Below are positions 44,870-56,917 of a stretch of DNA of 64,000 nucleotides, piece by piece. The notes below the pieces were generated by a model. That model was not told where the DNA came from. It saw only the letters and a list, made by a program, of their open reading frames with translations, and ran no database searches. A program made the position numbers and the translations under genes. Source of the DNA: Salminus brasiliensis (Eukaryota > Chordata > Actinopteri > Characiformes > Bryconidae); assembly GCF_030463535.1 (NCBI RefSeq), contig NC_132892.1, forward strand, positions 27,274,269 through 27,338,268, in the 5' to 3' direction. Within the stretch, counting starts at the first letter, position 1, and every line of letters starts with the position of its first letter.

Positions 44870-45070
44870 TGTTCAAAAGTATGTGGACACCTGCTCGTTC
44901 AGTTCAGTTTGTCTACTCTTCTGAGAGGCCTTTCCGCTAGATGTTGGAACATTGCTGTGAGGATGTGACTGCATTCAGCCACTACAGCATTAAGCACTGA
45001 GTTGAGGTACTGGTGAGGTACGCCACTCCAGCTCATCCCAAAGGTACTGGATGGGGCTCCATTACTGTAG
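44870..45070. mobile_element. MITE of the 6370 type, partial
   Basis: One end is 'aaaagtatgtggacacctg', and the other part has 'ggtactggatggggctcc'. Degenerate internally. Confidence 0.5.
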
Positions 45071-46134
45071 AGCAGTGGTTCCCTACTCCAACATGGAGTG
45101 GTGGTTTTCTGCTTTAACATACTTAACATCTTCAACTCAGGAAGGGCTTATTGTGTCGATGAACAGCTGGATTGGGTGGGTTGGGAGAAGGATAAACAGT
45201 AACGTGCAGGGTAGGGGGTCTACCAAACCCTTTTGCCTTAATACACACAAATAATAGTGATGTATAGAAACAGTATAGTGAAAGTATACTAACCATGCTG
45301 TGACTCAATAGGTTATAAATGTAGTGTTGCCCCAACGTCAGTTTAAGAAGAACAGTGGCTAAACTAAGGCTTAAATGTTTGGGCTTCACCAAATATGCTG
45401 TATAGCTCTGCCTCAACATATAAGCTTGCATACAAGATTACTGGCAGGCAGAAACAGCATTGTCCGTACCTTGATAAGCTAGAGAAAGTAAAGTGAGCAA
45501 GACTGATGTATGACGTTATCCCCAAATTTGTCGATGCAATACTCAAGGAGAATATGCTACACAAACTACCAGCCACACCTAACATTGTAGGCCTAAGCCT
45601 AGGTTGTGTTCAATATGGTTAAGTTTACTTAAGGTAAGCTCCAGTTCTCTCATGGACAACAGGCCAGCTATATACACTACTCAGTCAAATTTAGGCTACT
45701 TGTGTAGAGCAAAAGGGGAACCCATTCTCATCTGGTGGACACTGAATAGAAAGGAATTCAAGAAAGGAACTCTACTCAACAAAGGGTAGGTATGTATCCC
45801 TGATATTTGGATATTGGGGTTACATGTGTGATATCAGGTCTTGGTGTAAACTTTGCATATCACTTGTTACTATGTTAATACAGGGCTGTCTGATATGCTC
45901 CATATGTATTTCCCTATGCTGCATTTAAACAGCATCAGTGTTAATGCATTTGCGCAGCTGAATTAGAAAGCTTCCAAACCCAACTTCCATTAACAGTACG
46001 AAACAACCAACTCCCTCAGTCAGCATTAAAGAAAGTAAACAGCTGACGGACAGTGGTGACTCAGACACTTTGTTTGCTACAAGGCTTACGGAAGGGGTTG
46101 GTGGTTTGTTCATTTTGCCAGGTTTGTTTCAATA

Positions 46135-46135
<1 letters not shown>
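45070..46135. other. Gene-free stretch
   Basis: No exon recognised between the Rab3D promoter region and the repeats near 46.1 kb. Confidence 0.45.
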
Positions 46136-46173
<38 letters not shown>

Positions 46174-46174
46174 G
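46136..46174. repeat. (TA)n(CA)n microsatellite
   Basis: About 20 bp of TA then about 20 bp of CA. It directly abuts a MITE end. Confidence 0.9.
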
Positions 46175-46335
46175 GACAAAAGTCAAAAGTATTGGGACGG
46201 GACAACTGCTTATTCATTGTTTGAGCATTATTAGTGGCCAGGATGTTTATGTCCCCACCTCATGCCCACCTTAGCCATTAAGCCTGCTACTAGGCATGTT
46301 GTCAGTGTGCATTTGTGCATTCATTAGAATACATT
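46175..46335. mobile_element. MITE of the 6370 type, deleted
   Basis: Begins 'ggacaaaagtcaaaagtatt' and ends near 'cattagaatacatttgaaca'. Most of the interior is gone. Confidence 0.5.
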
Positions 46336-47822
46336 TGAACATAGCAGTTGTGTGTGTGTGGGTATAAAACACAATACTTTAATAAACATCATGTTTATTC
46401 TCACAAACAGTATTACCAAATTAGAAAATCAACAACCAAAAACTAGGAGTTCAACTGTAAATGATAAGTTCAACACTGCATCTCATTAAAGGTGTAATTA
46501 TGCTGTGTAATATAATGAAACCTGTAGTTGATCACTGTTACAGAAATACTGATGGAATCCACAGTACTCCCAGAAGTGTATATGATGACAGTGTGCGCCA
46601 GCTGATCACAGTAAAGCTCAACATTAGCATTACTCTAATAAGGGATTCCAGGCTTTTGCATGGTAGTGTACTTCAGCTCCTCTTTGAGGGGTTACAGCAA
46701 TTCTGTAAAGACGTGCTCGGCTAGAGTGAGAAAGAACTGGTGGTGTTTTAAGGAATGGTAGTAGCACAGTCAGTCAGTTCAGAAACAATCACTGAACCAC
46801 GTCAGGCTGGAAAGGAAACTAGGAAGAGCTCCTCCTGTTATTGGATACGTGAAGATTTAAAACCTCACAGCCATAACCCTGAGTGAAGAGCTTCCAGAGT
46901 TGAGCAATCAAAGGCTTGGCTCTGGCACGCACGTGCGCACGCGCACACACACACACACACACACACACAAAAAAAGCAGACAAGAGCTTTTTCACCAAAT
47001 ATTATACAGCAAAAATAGGCCTACATCTATTTTGTCACTAGGTTAGAGTCAGACACTGCAACTGACTTCTATGTACCACCATCTCTCTTTCTTTCTCAAG
47101 CTCCCTCCCTCTTTCTCTCCCTCCCACTATCCCCCCTTTTTTTCTCTGTCTATTTTCTTCACCCCCCACTATCCCCTTTCTTTCTTAGTTACTCTCTCCC
47201 CTGCCCCCCTCCCTCCAAATTTGGATTCTCTAGGTGTAAATAACAGGTATTGATCAAGTCGATCAATACGGTAGCAGTAAAACCCCAGGGGGTTCCGCTC
47301 TCCTGATGCATAAAACTACAGTCAAAGCATTTAAATAAAGCTTATTTACAAACGTTAATCCAGTCAAAGGCACTGAAAACACAAATCAGTCAAAAGAGAT
47401 GATAACATTCTGTAAAAGAGTCTGCATTTAAAAACAAAAAAGCTGATCATTTCACCATTTGGAATAAATGCAAGGTACTAGATTATTGATGTCACACAAA
47501 CCTTGTAACACTGTCATTTCGGAGCATTCAATTCAGTCATCATCAGATTTGGCCTTAATAATCAAATCAAATCAAATCAAAATCTAATTATGTGAGAAAA
47601 ATGTAAAAACTGCAAAAATAGGGATACAAGGTTTTTGCGTAAGAGCAATGATATTGCATAATGAAAATTTCTACCTAAAAAACAAAAAACACTAACAAGC
47701 CAAACAGTCAACATAGTTTAAACCGAACAAAAGTGATCCGTCACTCTGTAGCAAACTCAACATCACCGTCCAAAAAGTCCAAACTGATCATTAAAGAGAA
47801 TTCACCTTAGATCCAGAGCCAA
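46335..47822. other. Repeats and gene-free sequence downstream of pld6
   Basis: Contains a (CA)n run at 46940-46970 and a pyrimidine-rich tract at 47080-47220. The last part may be the pld6 3' UTR. I see no exon. Confidence 0.5.
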
Positions 47823-50800
47823 CTACATGTCACTCTCGCCAGTCAGCAATCCCTTTGTTGCCGTGGCGCTGGACGAATGGTGTTTGTGATTGGCTGGGTT
47901 GTTAGCCTCCCACAGTCTGTGGAACTCGTCCCGATAGGGTCGCACCAGTTCCGGCTCTTCCGTCACGATCACGTTCTCCATGTTGCTCTGGACGGCGGTG
48001 ACGGTCCAGTTAAGGGAGCCGGTGATCAGCTTTTTTCCATCCACCAACGCAAACTTATTGTGCATGTGCACGACTTTACTCATCTCGTGCCTCACATCGA
48101 TACCTGGCACAGTAACCAGAGCTACGATTAGAGCAGATCTCACCAACTTCAACATGTACACTATTCAACACCTGTCAAAACACTGGAAATCAATGTTACC
48201 AAGACTGTAAATGCAATTTCACTGTAGATCTACATAAAAAATAAAGATGCTACAAAAGCCATGTGACTTCAGAATCACTTTTGGTTCCATAAATAACTGC
48301 ACTATATGCCCAAATGTTTGTGGACACCCCTTCTAATGAATGCATTCATCTACTTGAAGTTGCACCCATTGCTGACATAGATGTGCAAATGCACACACAC
48401 ATACAGCTTGTCTAGTCCCTGTGGAGAAGTACTCCCATTAGAATATAGCCTTTTGGAGCACCTATATACTAACATGGTGTTCTTCAGAAAAGGCATTGGG
48501 GTTTTATACAGAACCAACTCAAAGAACCATTAGTATGGTTAGATTAGAAGAATTAGGAGAAGTACACATTTTGGAGATGTTTTGTTTTATATAACCTTAA
48601 AAAAAAGAGGTTCCACTAATGCTACAGGTCAAAGAACCCTCTTCTGTTCTTTTGTTACACTACATGATTTTTACGCAGATTTTAGCCTCAGTCTGTGCTG
48701 GCTGGCAGATTTTTCAGTTGGAGAGTGTTCTTTTCACGAAATTCTGCACCACCAGTACATCAGAAACCACCTAATCATACACAGCTTGTAAAGAGCAGTC
48801 ATCACTCCAGCTCCTGGAGCAGCTTGCAAAAATAATGAACTGTTTACTGTAATAATGCATGCAGTACAAGACAGCACATGCTGAGGCTGCCTGGTGTTGT
48901 AATCAGAGTTGTGTGTGCTTGTGGGTCCATCTGTTGTAATCATGACTGACTCTTTTGTACAGACTGTATAAGGTCTGTTGGGATTTCTTTGTTTTACTTG
49001 AACTACAGTGTTAATTTAGCTAACAGAGACTGGCCTGCAGCAAGTTCCTCCAGGTCTTCACTCAGGAAGTGCTTGTGGAAAACAAGGGTAAGTGCTAATG
49101 ATGTACGATCTCCATAGAAAGGCACTCAGAATTGAATGGGACACTCTGGAGCAGCAGAACATTAAGCTTAAGGTCACCAAGCCTAATGCTAAGTGTCAGC
49201 TAGAGAGATATAAACTCCCCTAGAACTGGACTGTGGAGGACTGAAACCAGGTTCTCTGAATGTGGACCAGAACTAATCATCCAACATCAGTACCTGACCT
49301 CAGCAATGTTGTAGCACTAATATTTCCAGCAATCAGTTCCAACATCTAGCTTCCAGAAGAGTCAAGGCTGTAGCTGCAGCAACACATTTTGTTGGAGTGA
49401 TTTGATTGCATTCAGAGACAAGACCGTTAGTGAGGTCAGGATGTTCGATGGTAACCACCCCACCTCATCCCTAACTTACCCCAAAAGTATTGGATGGAAC
49501 TCAATGCAAACCTCTAGGCCACACCTGGCATTAGGCAGCATGGAGCCAATATGTTCATGTTTATTTACTCCAAAGAGTCCTATTATATTAGTAGAACCTC
49601 TCTACAGGGACTAGACAAGCTGTGTGCATGTGTGTGTGCACGCATCTTCATATCTGTGTCAGCTATGAGTGCAACCTATAGTAGCTGAATGCATTCATTA
49701 GAAGGGGTGTCTACAAACGTTTGGACATAGAGTGTAGCTGGGGCCGACCTTTTTAAAAATCATCTTGGCTTCTGTTTCTGGTTTGAATTAATCCTCGTCA
49801 CTGGGCTATTTCAAGGTCTGAGCTCCAGTTTCTGCATTGTTAATCTGACCCAGAAGCCAAAATGTAATTGGAATCAATGTAGAAATCTACCGTTTATTAC
49901 CAGAACTGATGAGCCACAGTAGTGGAAGTTCACAGTGCACAGTGCACAATTATCAGATTACAACTAAAAGTGCCTGAAGTCCCAAAGATGTTTAGAGGTA
50001 AGCTGGGAGATCAGTAAAATACTGGTGGAGCAATTCTGGTTGTGCAAAAGTGCTGAGTCATGTGGATCACATTCAAGAACACTGCATCACACCCTCTCTG
50101 ATGCCTCTCCATGAAGAACCATGTCTGTAATAAAGATGTGTGAGAGTGATGGTTTACATTGGGAAAGAACCTCAACTTCAAGTAAAGGTTCTTTAGACGG
50201 TTTAAAAGAAGTGCTCAAAGAACCATTTGAAGCACCCCTCAAGCACTCTTATTTTTATAAGTGCACTGTAACTGTAAACAAATCAGCCATAACATTAACA
50301 GGTGAAAAACATTGATTGTCTTCATCCACAGTGGCTTCATCTGTCAAAAGGTGGGATCTACATATCAAACAGCAAGTGCACAGTCAGTTCTTCAAGGTGA
50401 TTAAGGTGTTAAAAGCAGGAAAAATGAGCAAGCATAAAGATCTGAGACACTTTGGCAAGAGCCAAACTGTTATGTCCAGACAACTGAATCAGAACTTGTC
50501 CAAACCACAGGCAGGTCTTGTGTTGAGTGTTCCCAGGCATGCAGTGGTCAGTACCTACCAAAGGTACACCAAGAAAGGACAACCAGTGAACTGGCATCAG
50601 GGTGGCACCTAGAGCTCATTGATGTGATCCATGGAGGCCCCACCTCACAACTTAGGACTTAAAGGATCTGCTGCTAATGTTTTGGTGCCAGACATCACTG
50701 GAAACAGGTCTTGTGGAGTCCATGCTTCAAATGGTCAGATCTGTTGTGGCAGCACAAGGGGGACCTACTCAATGTTAGGCAGGTGGTGTTAATGTTATGG

Positions 50801-53541
50801 CAGGGAAAGGCCTTTAGCATTTTAGCAGTTTGGGCTTCAATCAGAATGATTTTGTATAATATTATTTTAATAATAAATGTATAAAAATAATTATTTTATA
50901 ATAAAGTGAATATGCCTTATAATTGTTTAAGTAGTAATCAAATCTTGACTTTCACAAAATATTTAATAACTTAAATAAATCATCAAACCAAAATGCCTTT
51001 AATATCTATTTCATAACATTAACATCTACACCAAATAACTTATCACTGTATATAAAACAACAAAAATAATAAAGAGCACTGTTTCAGAACTAAACAGTAG
51101 TGTATGTGCATGACATCACAGAAGCTGCTGTACTGCACCTGCCCTGCGGAGGGCGCCGATCTGAGAGCCGGTGATGGACATGTAGTCTCGGTCTGTGAGC
51201 ACTCGTACTGCCACACCGCGGCAGTGTAACAGCAACACAGCCTTGCTCAGCTCCGTGTGGGAGAAGGCGAACACACACAGGTCTAGGGACACATGTGCCG
51301 AGAGGAGGTGCACCAGAAGCCGGGAGAAGGAGGTGTCCAGGCCGTGGGGGAGAGGACAGAGGCTGCGGGGGAGCAAAGAGTTGGTTGGTGGGTTGAGCTA
51401 GAGGTGTTACAATAGGCAAGAGATGCAACAGGTCAACCTCAGAGCCTGGTAAAAGCAATACTTGGAAGATAAATAAATGAAACACACAACTTTTCTCTTG
51501 GTTTTGCAGTTGTGTCTTTTTAAAATATCAAAGAATATATTTTTTTATTTATTAAAATTGATCTTGTATGGTTAATATTACTGTTACCTCCCCACTAAAT
51601 ATATTTTATTATCATTTAATCTCACTGTATTCTTTTTGGAGCTTGTATTGTCTCTCAACCTCCGTTTGGAAGTTTAAAAGGAAGTTTGGAAAGAAGGAAG
51701 GACATTTGGATGGAAGTTGGTTTGGAAGGAAGGAAGGAAGGAAGGAAGGATTGATTTTTGTAAGAAGGAAGAAAGTCTGGAAGTTTGGATGGAAGGAAGG
51801 AAAGAAGTAAGTATGGAAGGACATTTGGAAGTTTGGATAGTAGGAAGGACGTTTGTAAGGAATAAAGTTTGTAAGGAAGAAAGTTTGACAGCGTTGAAGA
51901 AAGGAAGAAAATGTTTGGAAGGACATGTTCGGTTGGAAATAAGACTGTTTGGAAGGGAGTCTGGAATAAAGGAATGAATGAATGAAGGAAGGAAGAAATT
52001 TGAATAGAAGCAAGCAAGTCTGGAAAGATGTAAGCTAGTGTAGAAGAATGAATTAACGCCAGGTAAACATTATTTCAAAAATGAGGAATGCCTCTTGTAG
52101 ACGGTTCTATATAGCACCAAAAAAGTTGTACGGTATATTTGCTGGGACAGACCAGTGTCATTGCTTACGTAGTGTGACTGCCTACTGATGGGCCCTGTCT
52201 CTTTATCTCAGGTACACTTAACTTTACAACCGTTTACACACCTGGTGATTTCAGAGTTCCAGTGTTACTTATACTTATACTTATATACATTAAATTGATG
52301 CAGTGCTTGCCAGCATGTTCTGCTGATAACATGCTTGGTCGCGCCTTCTGACTGGCTATATGTCACAACCCGTAACCTCAGGGAACATGCTTGAGTTTCC
52401 CACTACTATTTACAACTCTGTCAGCCATTCAGGGGCAACTTCCTTGTGGTAAACTCACAAAAATTTACAGGTTTATGAGGGCTGTCAGAATTTACCATAA
52501 AGGTTTCACTCTATACATTCTCTTTTCTACTTCCTTTGTGTTAGCATGTAAAGGCTGTTAAATGTTGCATAACGTGTAAATAATTTAAATGAGACATGCT
52601 TTGAGCAAAAGGCTCAAACTACTGACCACCAATTCAGACAACAGCTTAATTTGGTCCCTTGCATGCTTATATAAGGTCCACAAATCAAACCGAAACCTAT
52701 ACTTATTTGGGACAATAGAAACCCTTCTCATCATGCCATGTCTTTAGCTACAACTGCTTTTAATGGCTTTTTGATCTTTAAAATTCAACCCACCAACATT
52801 AAGAATGAGGTGTGGTGAGCAGAAAAGCATCTCAGAATCCACACTTCATCAAACCCTAAGTTTAAGTCTAAGAGTTGGATAGGCTACAACAGCAGAAGAC
52901 CATGTCAGGTTCTATTTCTTTCAGCCAAGAACAGAAAGCTGAGGCTGCAGTGGCTCGGCACAGGCTCAGCTAAACTGGACAGCTGGAGACTGGAAAAACA
53001 TGGCCTGGTCTGATGAACCTTGATCAGAATTTGGCGCCAACATCATGAATCCATGGACGCAACCTCAAACTGGTTTTCTTGACATGACAATGAGTTTGGT
53101 GTTCTTCAGGGGCCCTCACAGTCCCTGGATCTGAATCCAATAGAATGCCGATATTAGTATAGTACTCCTAAAAGACCAGTGACCCCCGTTTCATTTTGAG
53201 ACCCCTGCTATTACATTTGTTTTAGGCTACACGCTTGCACCAATGTCATGAAGTGCTCCATACCTTCAATATATGTAAACAAAAGACAGAATTACATGTG
53301 TCACACAAAAATACTGCATTACTGAACACAAGCAAACATTTTACCATGGAAAAGCCTGGCCTGGACTGTACAGGTGCTCCACGCAGGATATGGGCGAAGG
53401 GAAGAACAGGACTTCTTTCAAGGGCCCCCAGGGGCTCCTCCAGGGCCTCAGGCGGCGTGCCAGCCAGTCCAACCACTCCACTCCTAATGTTAGAGCCACT
53501 GCCCCAAGCCCCAGCATTTTTAACAGCTGCCTAAGGGACAT
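47823..53541 (-). CDS. pld6: Mitochondrial cardiolipin hydrolase / Zucchini nuclease (Pld6)
   Basis: Three coding exons: 53345-53541, 51139-51362 and 47823-48103 (702 nt, 233 residues; human PLD6 has 252). The protein sits in the mitochondrial outer membrane. The family is linked to cardiolipin hydrolysis, mitochondrial fusion and piRNA 5'-end formation. An N-terminal hydrophobic anchor spans about residues 8-24. FFPS is followed by a Cys/His cluster (C53, C66, C68, H71) equivalent to the family's zinc-binding part. [16 protein letters not shown] and [11 protein letters not shown] match the PLD fold. The single HKD motif is H155-x-K157-x4-D162 followed by GSLNWT, so the enzyme works as a dimer in this family. 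All junctions keep frame. The exon 2 donor is GCAG|GTGCAG. Introns are 3.0 and 2.0 kb, and the second carries a purine-rich block also found in the upstream array. Confidence 0.95.
48225..48660. mobile_element. Two overlapping MITE fragments
   Basis: A 8920-type element ('aaaaataaagatgctac', 'cttttggttccataaata') is interrupted at 48300-48470 by a 6370-type end ('actatatgcccaaatgtt'). The first resumes at about 48490. In pld6 intron 2. Confidence 0.5.
49120..49735. mobile_element. MITE of the 6370 type, rearranged
   Basis: Contains 'ccccaaaagtattggatgg' and ends 'aaggggtgtctacaaacgtt', an inverted terminus. The inner part holds two partly repeated segments. In pld6 intron 2. Confidence 0.5.
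50105..50275. mobile_element. Palindromic MITE, 8920-type
   Basis: Internal 'aaaggttcttt' and 'aaagaaccattt' arms, ending 'cttatttttataagtgca'. In pld6 intron 2. Confidence 0.5.
50276..50820. mobile_element. DNA transposon remnant with 'cagccataacattaa' ends
   Basis: Opens 'aatcagccataacattaac' and closes 'ggtgttaatgttatggcag', a clear inverted terminal pair. About 540 bp lies between, with phrases common to a fish Tc1-like family but no intact transposase frame. The half-terminus at 7403 belongs to the same family. Confidence 0.65.
51437..52060. repeat. Purine-rich minisatellite block in pld6 intron 1
   Basis: Starts 'agagcctggtaaaagcaata' and contains a long run of 'ggaagg', 'gaaag' and 'tttgga' units at 51665-52020. 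It matches 55515-56090 and 61975-62520 from its first bases to its end, so this is one homologous segment present three times. Phe/Ser/Pro-rich frames in it are artefacts. Confidence 0.8.
52925..53165. mobile_element. Tc1-like transposase remnant
   Basis: Contains 'ctaaactggacagctggag', 'catggcctggtctgatgaac', 'tttggcgccaacatcatga' and 'ccctggatctgaatccaat', which spell parts of a fish Tc1-like transposase gene. The frame is broken and pieces are missing. In pld6 intron 1, close to exon 1. Confidence 0.65.
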
Positions 53542-53704
53542 CTGACAAAAGCAGAAAGAGAGGCACTGAAGATCATCCAGATGATCCAAATGAGAAGATG
53601 GTATCAATTGTATGGCTTCTGTAATCTAATATCTCACGAAAATCGTGTTGTGCAAGGCATGGTGTTTTGCTACTGTTAGAAATAGGCTAAGCTTAATGGG
53701 GTAG

Positions 53705-53786
53705 TTGGAATTTTCCTTTCCACCTTAAATGTTGCATCAGTTGCATGCAACTGATGCACCATTTAAGGTGGAACGGAAAATTCCAA
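53705..53786. repeat. Long near-perfect palindrome upstream of pld6
   Basis: Two 41 bp arms meet at 53745/53746 with no loop. The central 24 bp (53734-53757) are a perfect palindrome around 'ttgcatgcaa'. The outer parts ('ccaccttaaatg' and 'catttaaggtgg') equal the ends of the hairpin at 17884-17961. The right arm is also the start of block a. Confidence 0.85.
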
Positions 53787-54467
53787 TAGGAGCAACTTCT
53801 CCCTTTATATGGCTTAACGTTTCTAAGAATATGTTACTTTTAGGGGCTATTCCCAATGTCCAGTGAACTTTTAGGTCATAAAGACATGCAGGTGAGCCTC
53901 AAACACACATCAACACCGATGCTTTTACCTGCATGGCTTAAGAATCTCCCTTTACTGCTGAACCTTCGACACCAACAGCGAAGTTAGAGTGGCGCCCTCT
54001 AGCGACACCAGGGAAAAGGTTACACTGCTGGCTGTCTTCACAACTTTTGAAATCGCCAGTCATTTCTCCGTAGGAAACGTTTTAAAACTACACTATATGG
54101 ACAAAAGTATTGGGACACCTGCGCATTCATTGTTTCTCAGCATCGCTGTGATTATTTTATTGCATTCAGCGACAAGAGCGTTTTTCAGGTCACCACCACC
54201 ACCTTAAAATGAAACACTCTGATCGATCAACTATTTAACTAACAGATTTAATATCAACGTTAAGTTTGCAGTAAGGATATGTACATAACACTCATTGCAA
54301 ATACGTGAAAATTAGGCACAGTAGCTAAGAAAGAGGTGTATTGTACAGCAGTAAGTTCCGACCTCTCGAGCTGATCAACGTAGCCTTTTTACACCACATC
54401 TGTATCACTCCGCTGGTGTGTCCCAATTCAGGGGCTGCATCCTTCGCAGGCTGCATTTGAAGGCCGA
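53755..54467. repeat. Block a, copy 1
   Basis: 713 bp shared with 56205-56917, 57940-58653 and 62628-63342. It begins 'tgcaccatttaagg', contains an inserted MITE end ('cactatatggacaaaagtat') and ends 'tgcatttgaaggccga'. A 72-codon frame in all four copies runs through the MITE end and is not treated as a gene. Confidence 0.88.
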
Positions 54468-54526
54468 TTGCGTCACAGTAGCGCGACTACTCTGTCGCAT
54501 TTCATAGGCTCCTCCGTATGCGGCCT

Positions 54527-56204
54527 AGAATTGCGCCCTTCTTTTCCGTGGTAACGATTTTTCGCCAGCTAACATGTCCCGAGATTCATTGCGTGCCAGC
54601 AAGGATGTCAATAAACACACTTTGCTATAATTTGTTGTTGTTGTAGTTGTTTTTTAAATATTATTTTTATTTTATGAATATATATCCAAATTAAAGATCA
54701 ACTACAAAATTAGGAGTTTCGTTTCATGACGCAATGGTAACAGCAGTGGTACAGCAGTGCTGTGGCGCAAACAGGAAATCCGCCGTAGAGTACACTTATT
54801 TCTCATTTCGGCTCGGTTTACGCAGTCTACGCAACTTTTGAAGGCTAGACCTTTATTGACCATCCTTTAAAGGACGCAACTCCTGGGACACACCTAATTG
54901 CAAAGGCTTAAACCACTCGGCGGTCATGATTGCGACGCCGCCATGCAGTCATTTCCGGTGTCGTGCCAAATCCGATCCCTCGACTGTTCCATTGGTTAAA
55001 CTTGTGCACGTGATTAATTGCCCATCTTCACCCGACTGTCATACTTATATACCAGATTATAGATAGTATCCGCAGTTATTCTGGACTATGTACAGAGCTC
55101 AACAAGGACCTTAGTGAACCATCTATTAGTCGGTCCTGGTGTTTTGAAGTTGTTCCCATTGAATAGCTGTAAGTCGTTTGTTGTGGAACTACTTTTTGGC
55201 GGAAGGATCTGACTGTATTTGAGCGTGTTCAGTATGAAATGGAGATCTTCTGGGATGTTCTTTATTTTGAAAAAACCTAAAGCATGTTACTCACCAGAGT
55301 TTAATCTGCGTTTATTGCACTGAAATCATTAAACACATGTTTTTCTGAAATAAATCTGGTATATTAACTCATTTCTTTCCAATTTCCTCTGCTGAAAGAT
55401 CTTGAACACTAGATGTCAGTGGAGGACGGGGGTGTTCTGTCGAGTTGCGCTACTCGTTGAGCTGTGCTATTTAGCGACTCTGCGCATGCGTAGACCCTCA
55501 GTTTATAGTAGAGGACAGAGCCTGGGAAAAGCAATATCTGGAAGATAAATAAATGAAACACAACTTTTCTCTTAGTTTTGAAGTTGTGTCTTTTTAGAAT
55601 ATCAATCATTTTTAAATTTATTCAAATTGATGATGTATGTCTCATATTACTGTTACCTCCCCATTACATATATTTTAATATCATATAATCTCACTGTATT
55701 CTTTTTGGAGCTTGTATTGTCTCTGTATTGAAATGAATGACTATGTGTAGAACACCCCTAGTTTGGAAGTTTAAAAGGAAGCTTGGATGGAAGGACATTT
55801 GGATGGAAGTTGGTTTGGATGGACGTTGGTTTGGAAGGAAGGATTTTTGTAAGGAGGAAGAAATGGAAGGAAGGAAAGAAGTAAGTATGGAAGGACATTT
55901 GGAAGAAATTAAGTTTGGATGGTAGGAAGGATGTTTGTAAGAAAGAAAGTTTGACAGTTTAGAAAGAAGGAAGGACGTTTGGAAATGAGACTGTTTGGAA
56001 GAGAGTCTGGAATAAAGCAATTTTGAATGGAAGCAAGCAAGTCTGGAAAGATGTAAGCTGGAAGTAAGTGTATAAGAATTAATGGGAGGAAGGTTCCTTA
56101 AGTAATGGCTCAGTAAAGGCGATGGCTCTATGCAGAACCATGACAACTCAAAGAACCATGTGAATGCTTAAACAGTTCTTTGTAGGCGCAGTAATGTAAC
56201 TGAT
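54527..56204. repeat. Block c, copy 1
   Basis: About 1.68 kb shared with 60988-62627. It holds a promoter-like stretch (CCAAT, CACGTG, TATA near 54990-55060), an NRF1-like 'tgcgcatgcgta' at 55482, and the purine-rich segment homologous to pld6 intron 1 (55515-56090). Confidence 0.85.
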
Positions 56205-56917
56205 GCACCATTTAAGGTTTAACGGAAAATTCCAATAGGAGCAACTTCTCCCTGGATATGGACTTAACTTTTCTAAGAATATGCTACTTTTTGGGGCTAT
56301 TCCCAATGTCCAGTGAACCTTTAGGTCATAAAGACATGCAGGTGAGCCTCAAACACACATCTACACCGATGCTTTTACCTGCATGGCTTAAGAATCTCCC
56401 TTTACTGCTGAACCTTCGACACCAACAGCGAAGTTAGAGTGGCGCCCTCTAGCGACACCAGGGAAAAGGTTACACTGCTGGCTGTCTTCACAACTTTTGA
56501 AATCGCCAGTCATTTCTGCGTAGGAAACGTTTTAAACTTACACTATATGGACAAAAGTATTGGGACACCTGCGCATTCATTGTTTCTCAGCATCGCTGTG
56601 ATTATTTTATTGCATTCAGCGACAAGAGCGTTTTTCAGGTCACCACCACCACCTTAAAATGAAACACTCTGATCGATCAACTATTTAACTAACAGATTTA
56701 ATATCAACGTTAAGTTTGCAGTAAGGATATGTACATAACACTCATTGCAAATACGTGAAAATTAGGCACAGTAGCTAAGAAAGAGGTGTATTGTACAGCA
56801 GTAAGTTCCGACCTCTCGAGCTGATCAACGTAGCCTTTTTACACCACATCTGTATCACTCCGCTGGTGTGTCCCAATTCAGAGGCTGCATCCTTCGCAGG
56901 CTGCATTTGAAGGCCGA
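56205..56917. repeat. Block a, copy 2
   Basis: 713 bp, closely matching copies 1, 3 and 4. The start differs ('ggtttaacgg' for 'ggtggaacgg'), a variant shared only with copy 4. Confidence 0.88.

Noticed and set aside
51612-52013. Phe/Ser/Pro-rich frames of over 100 codons (also 55691-56146 and 62214-62570)
   Set aside because: Products of the 'ggaagg'-type purine repeat read on the other strand.
53989-54207. 72-codon frame starting MAPSSDTREK present four times in the array
   Set aside because: Its second half translates the inserted MITE terminus. Conservation follows from recent DNA duplication, and there are no splice or family features.
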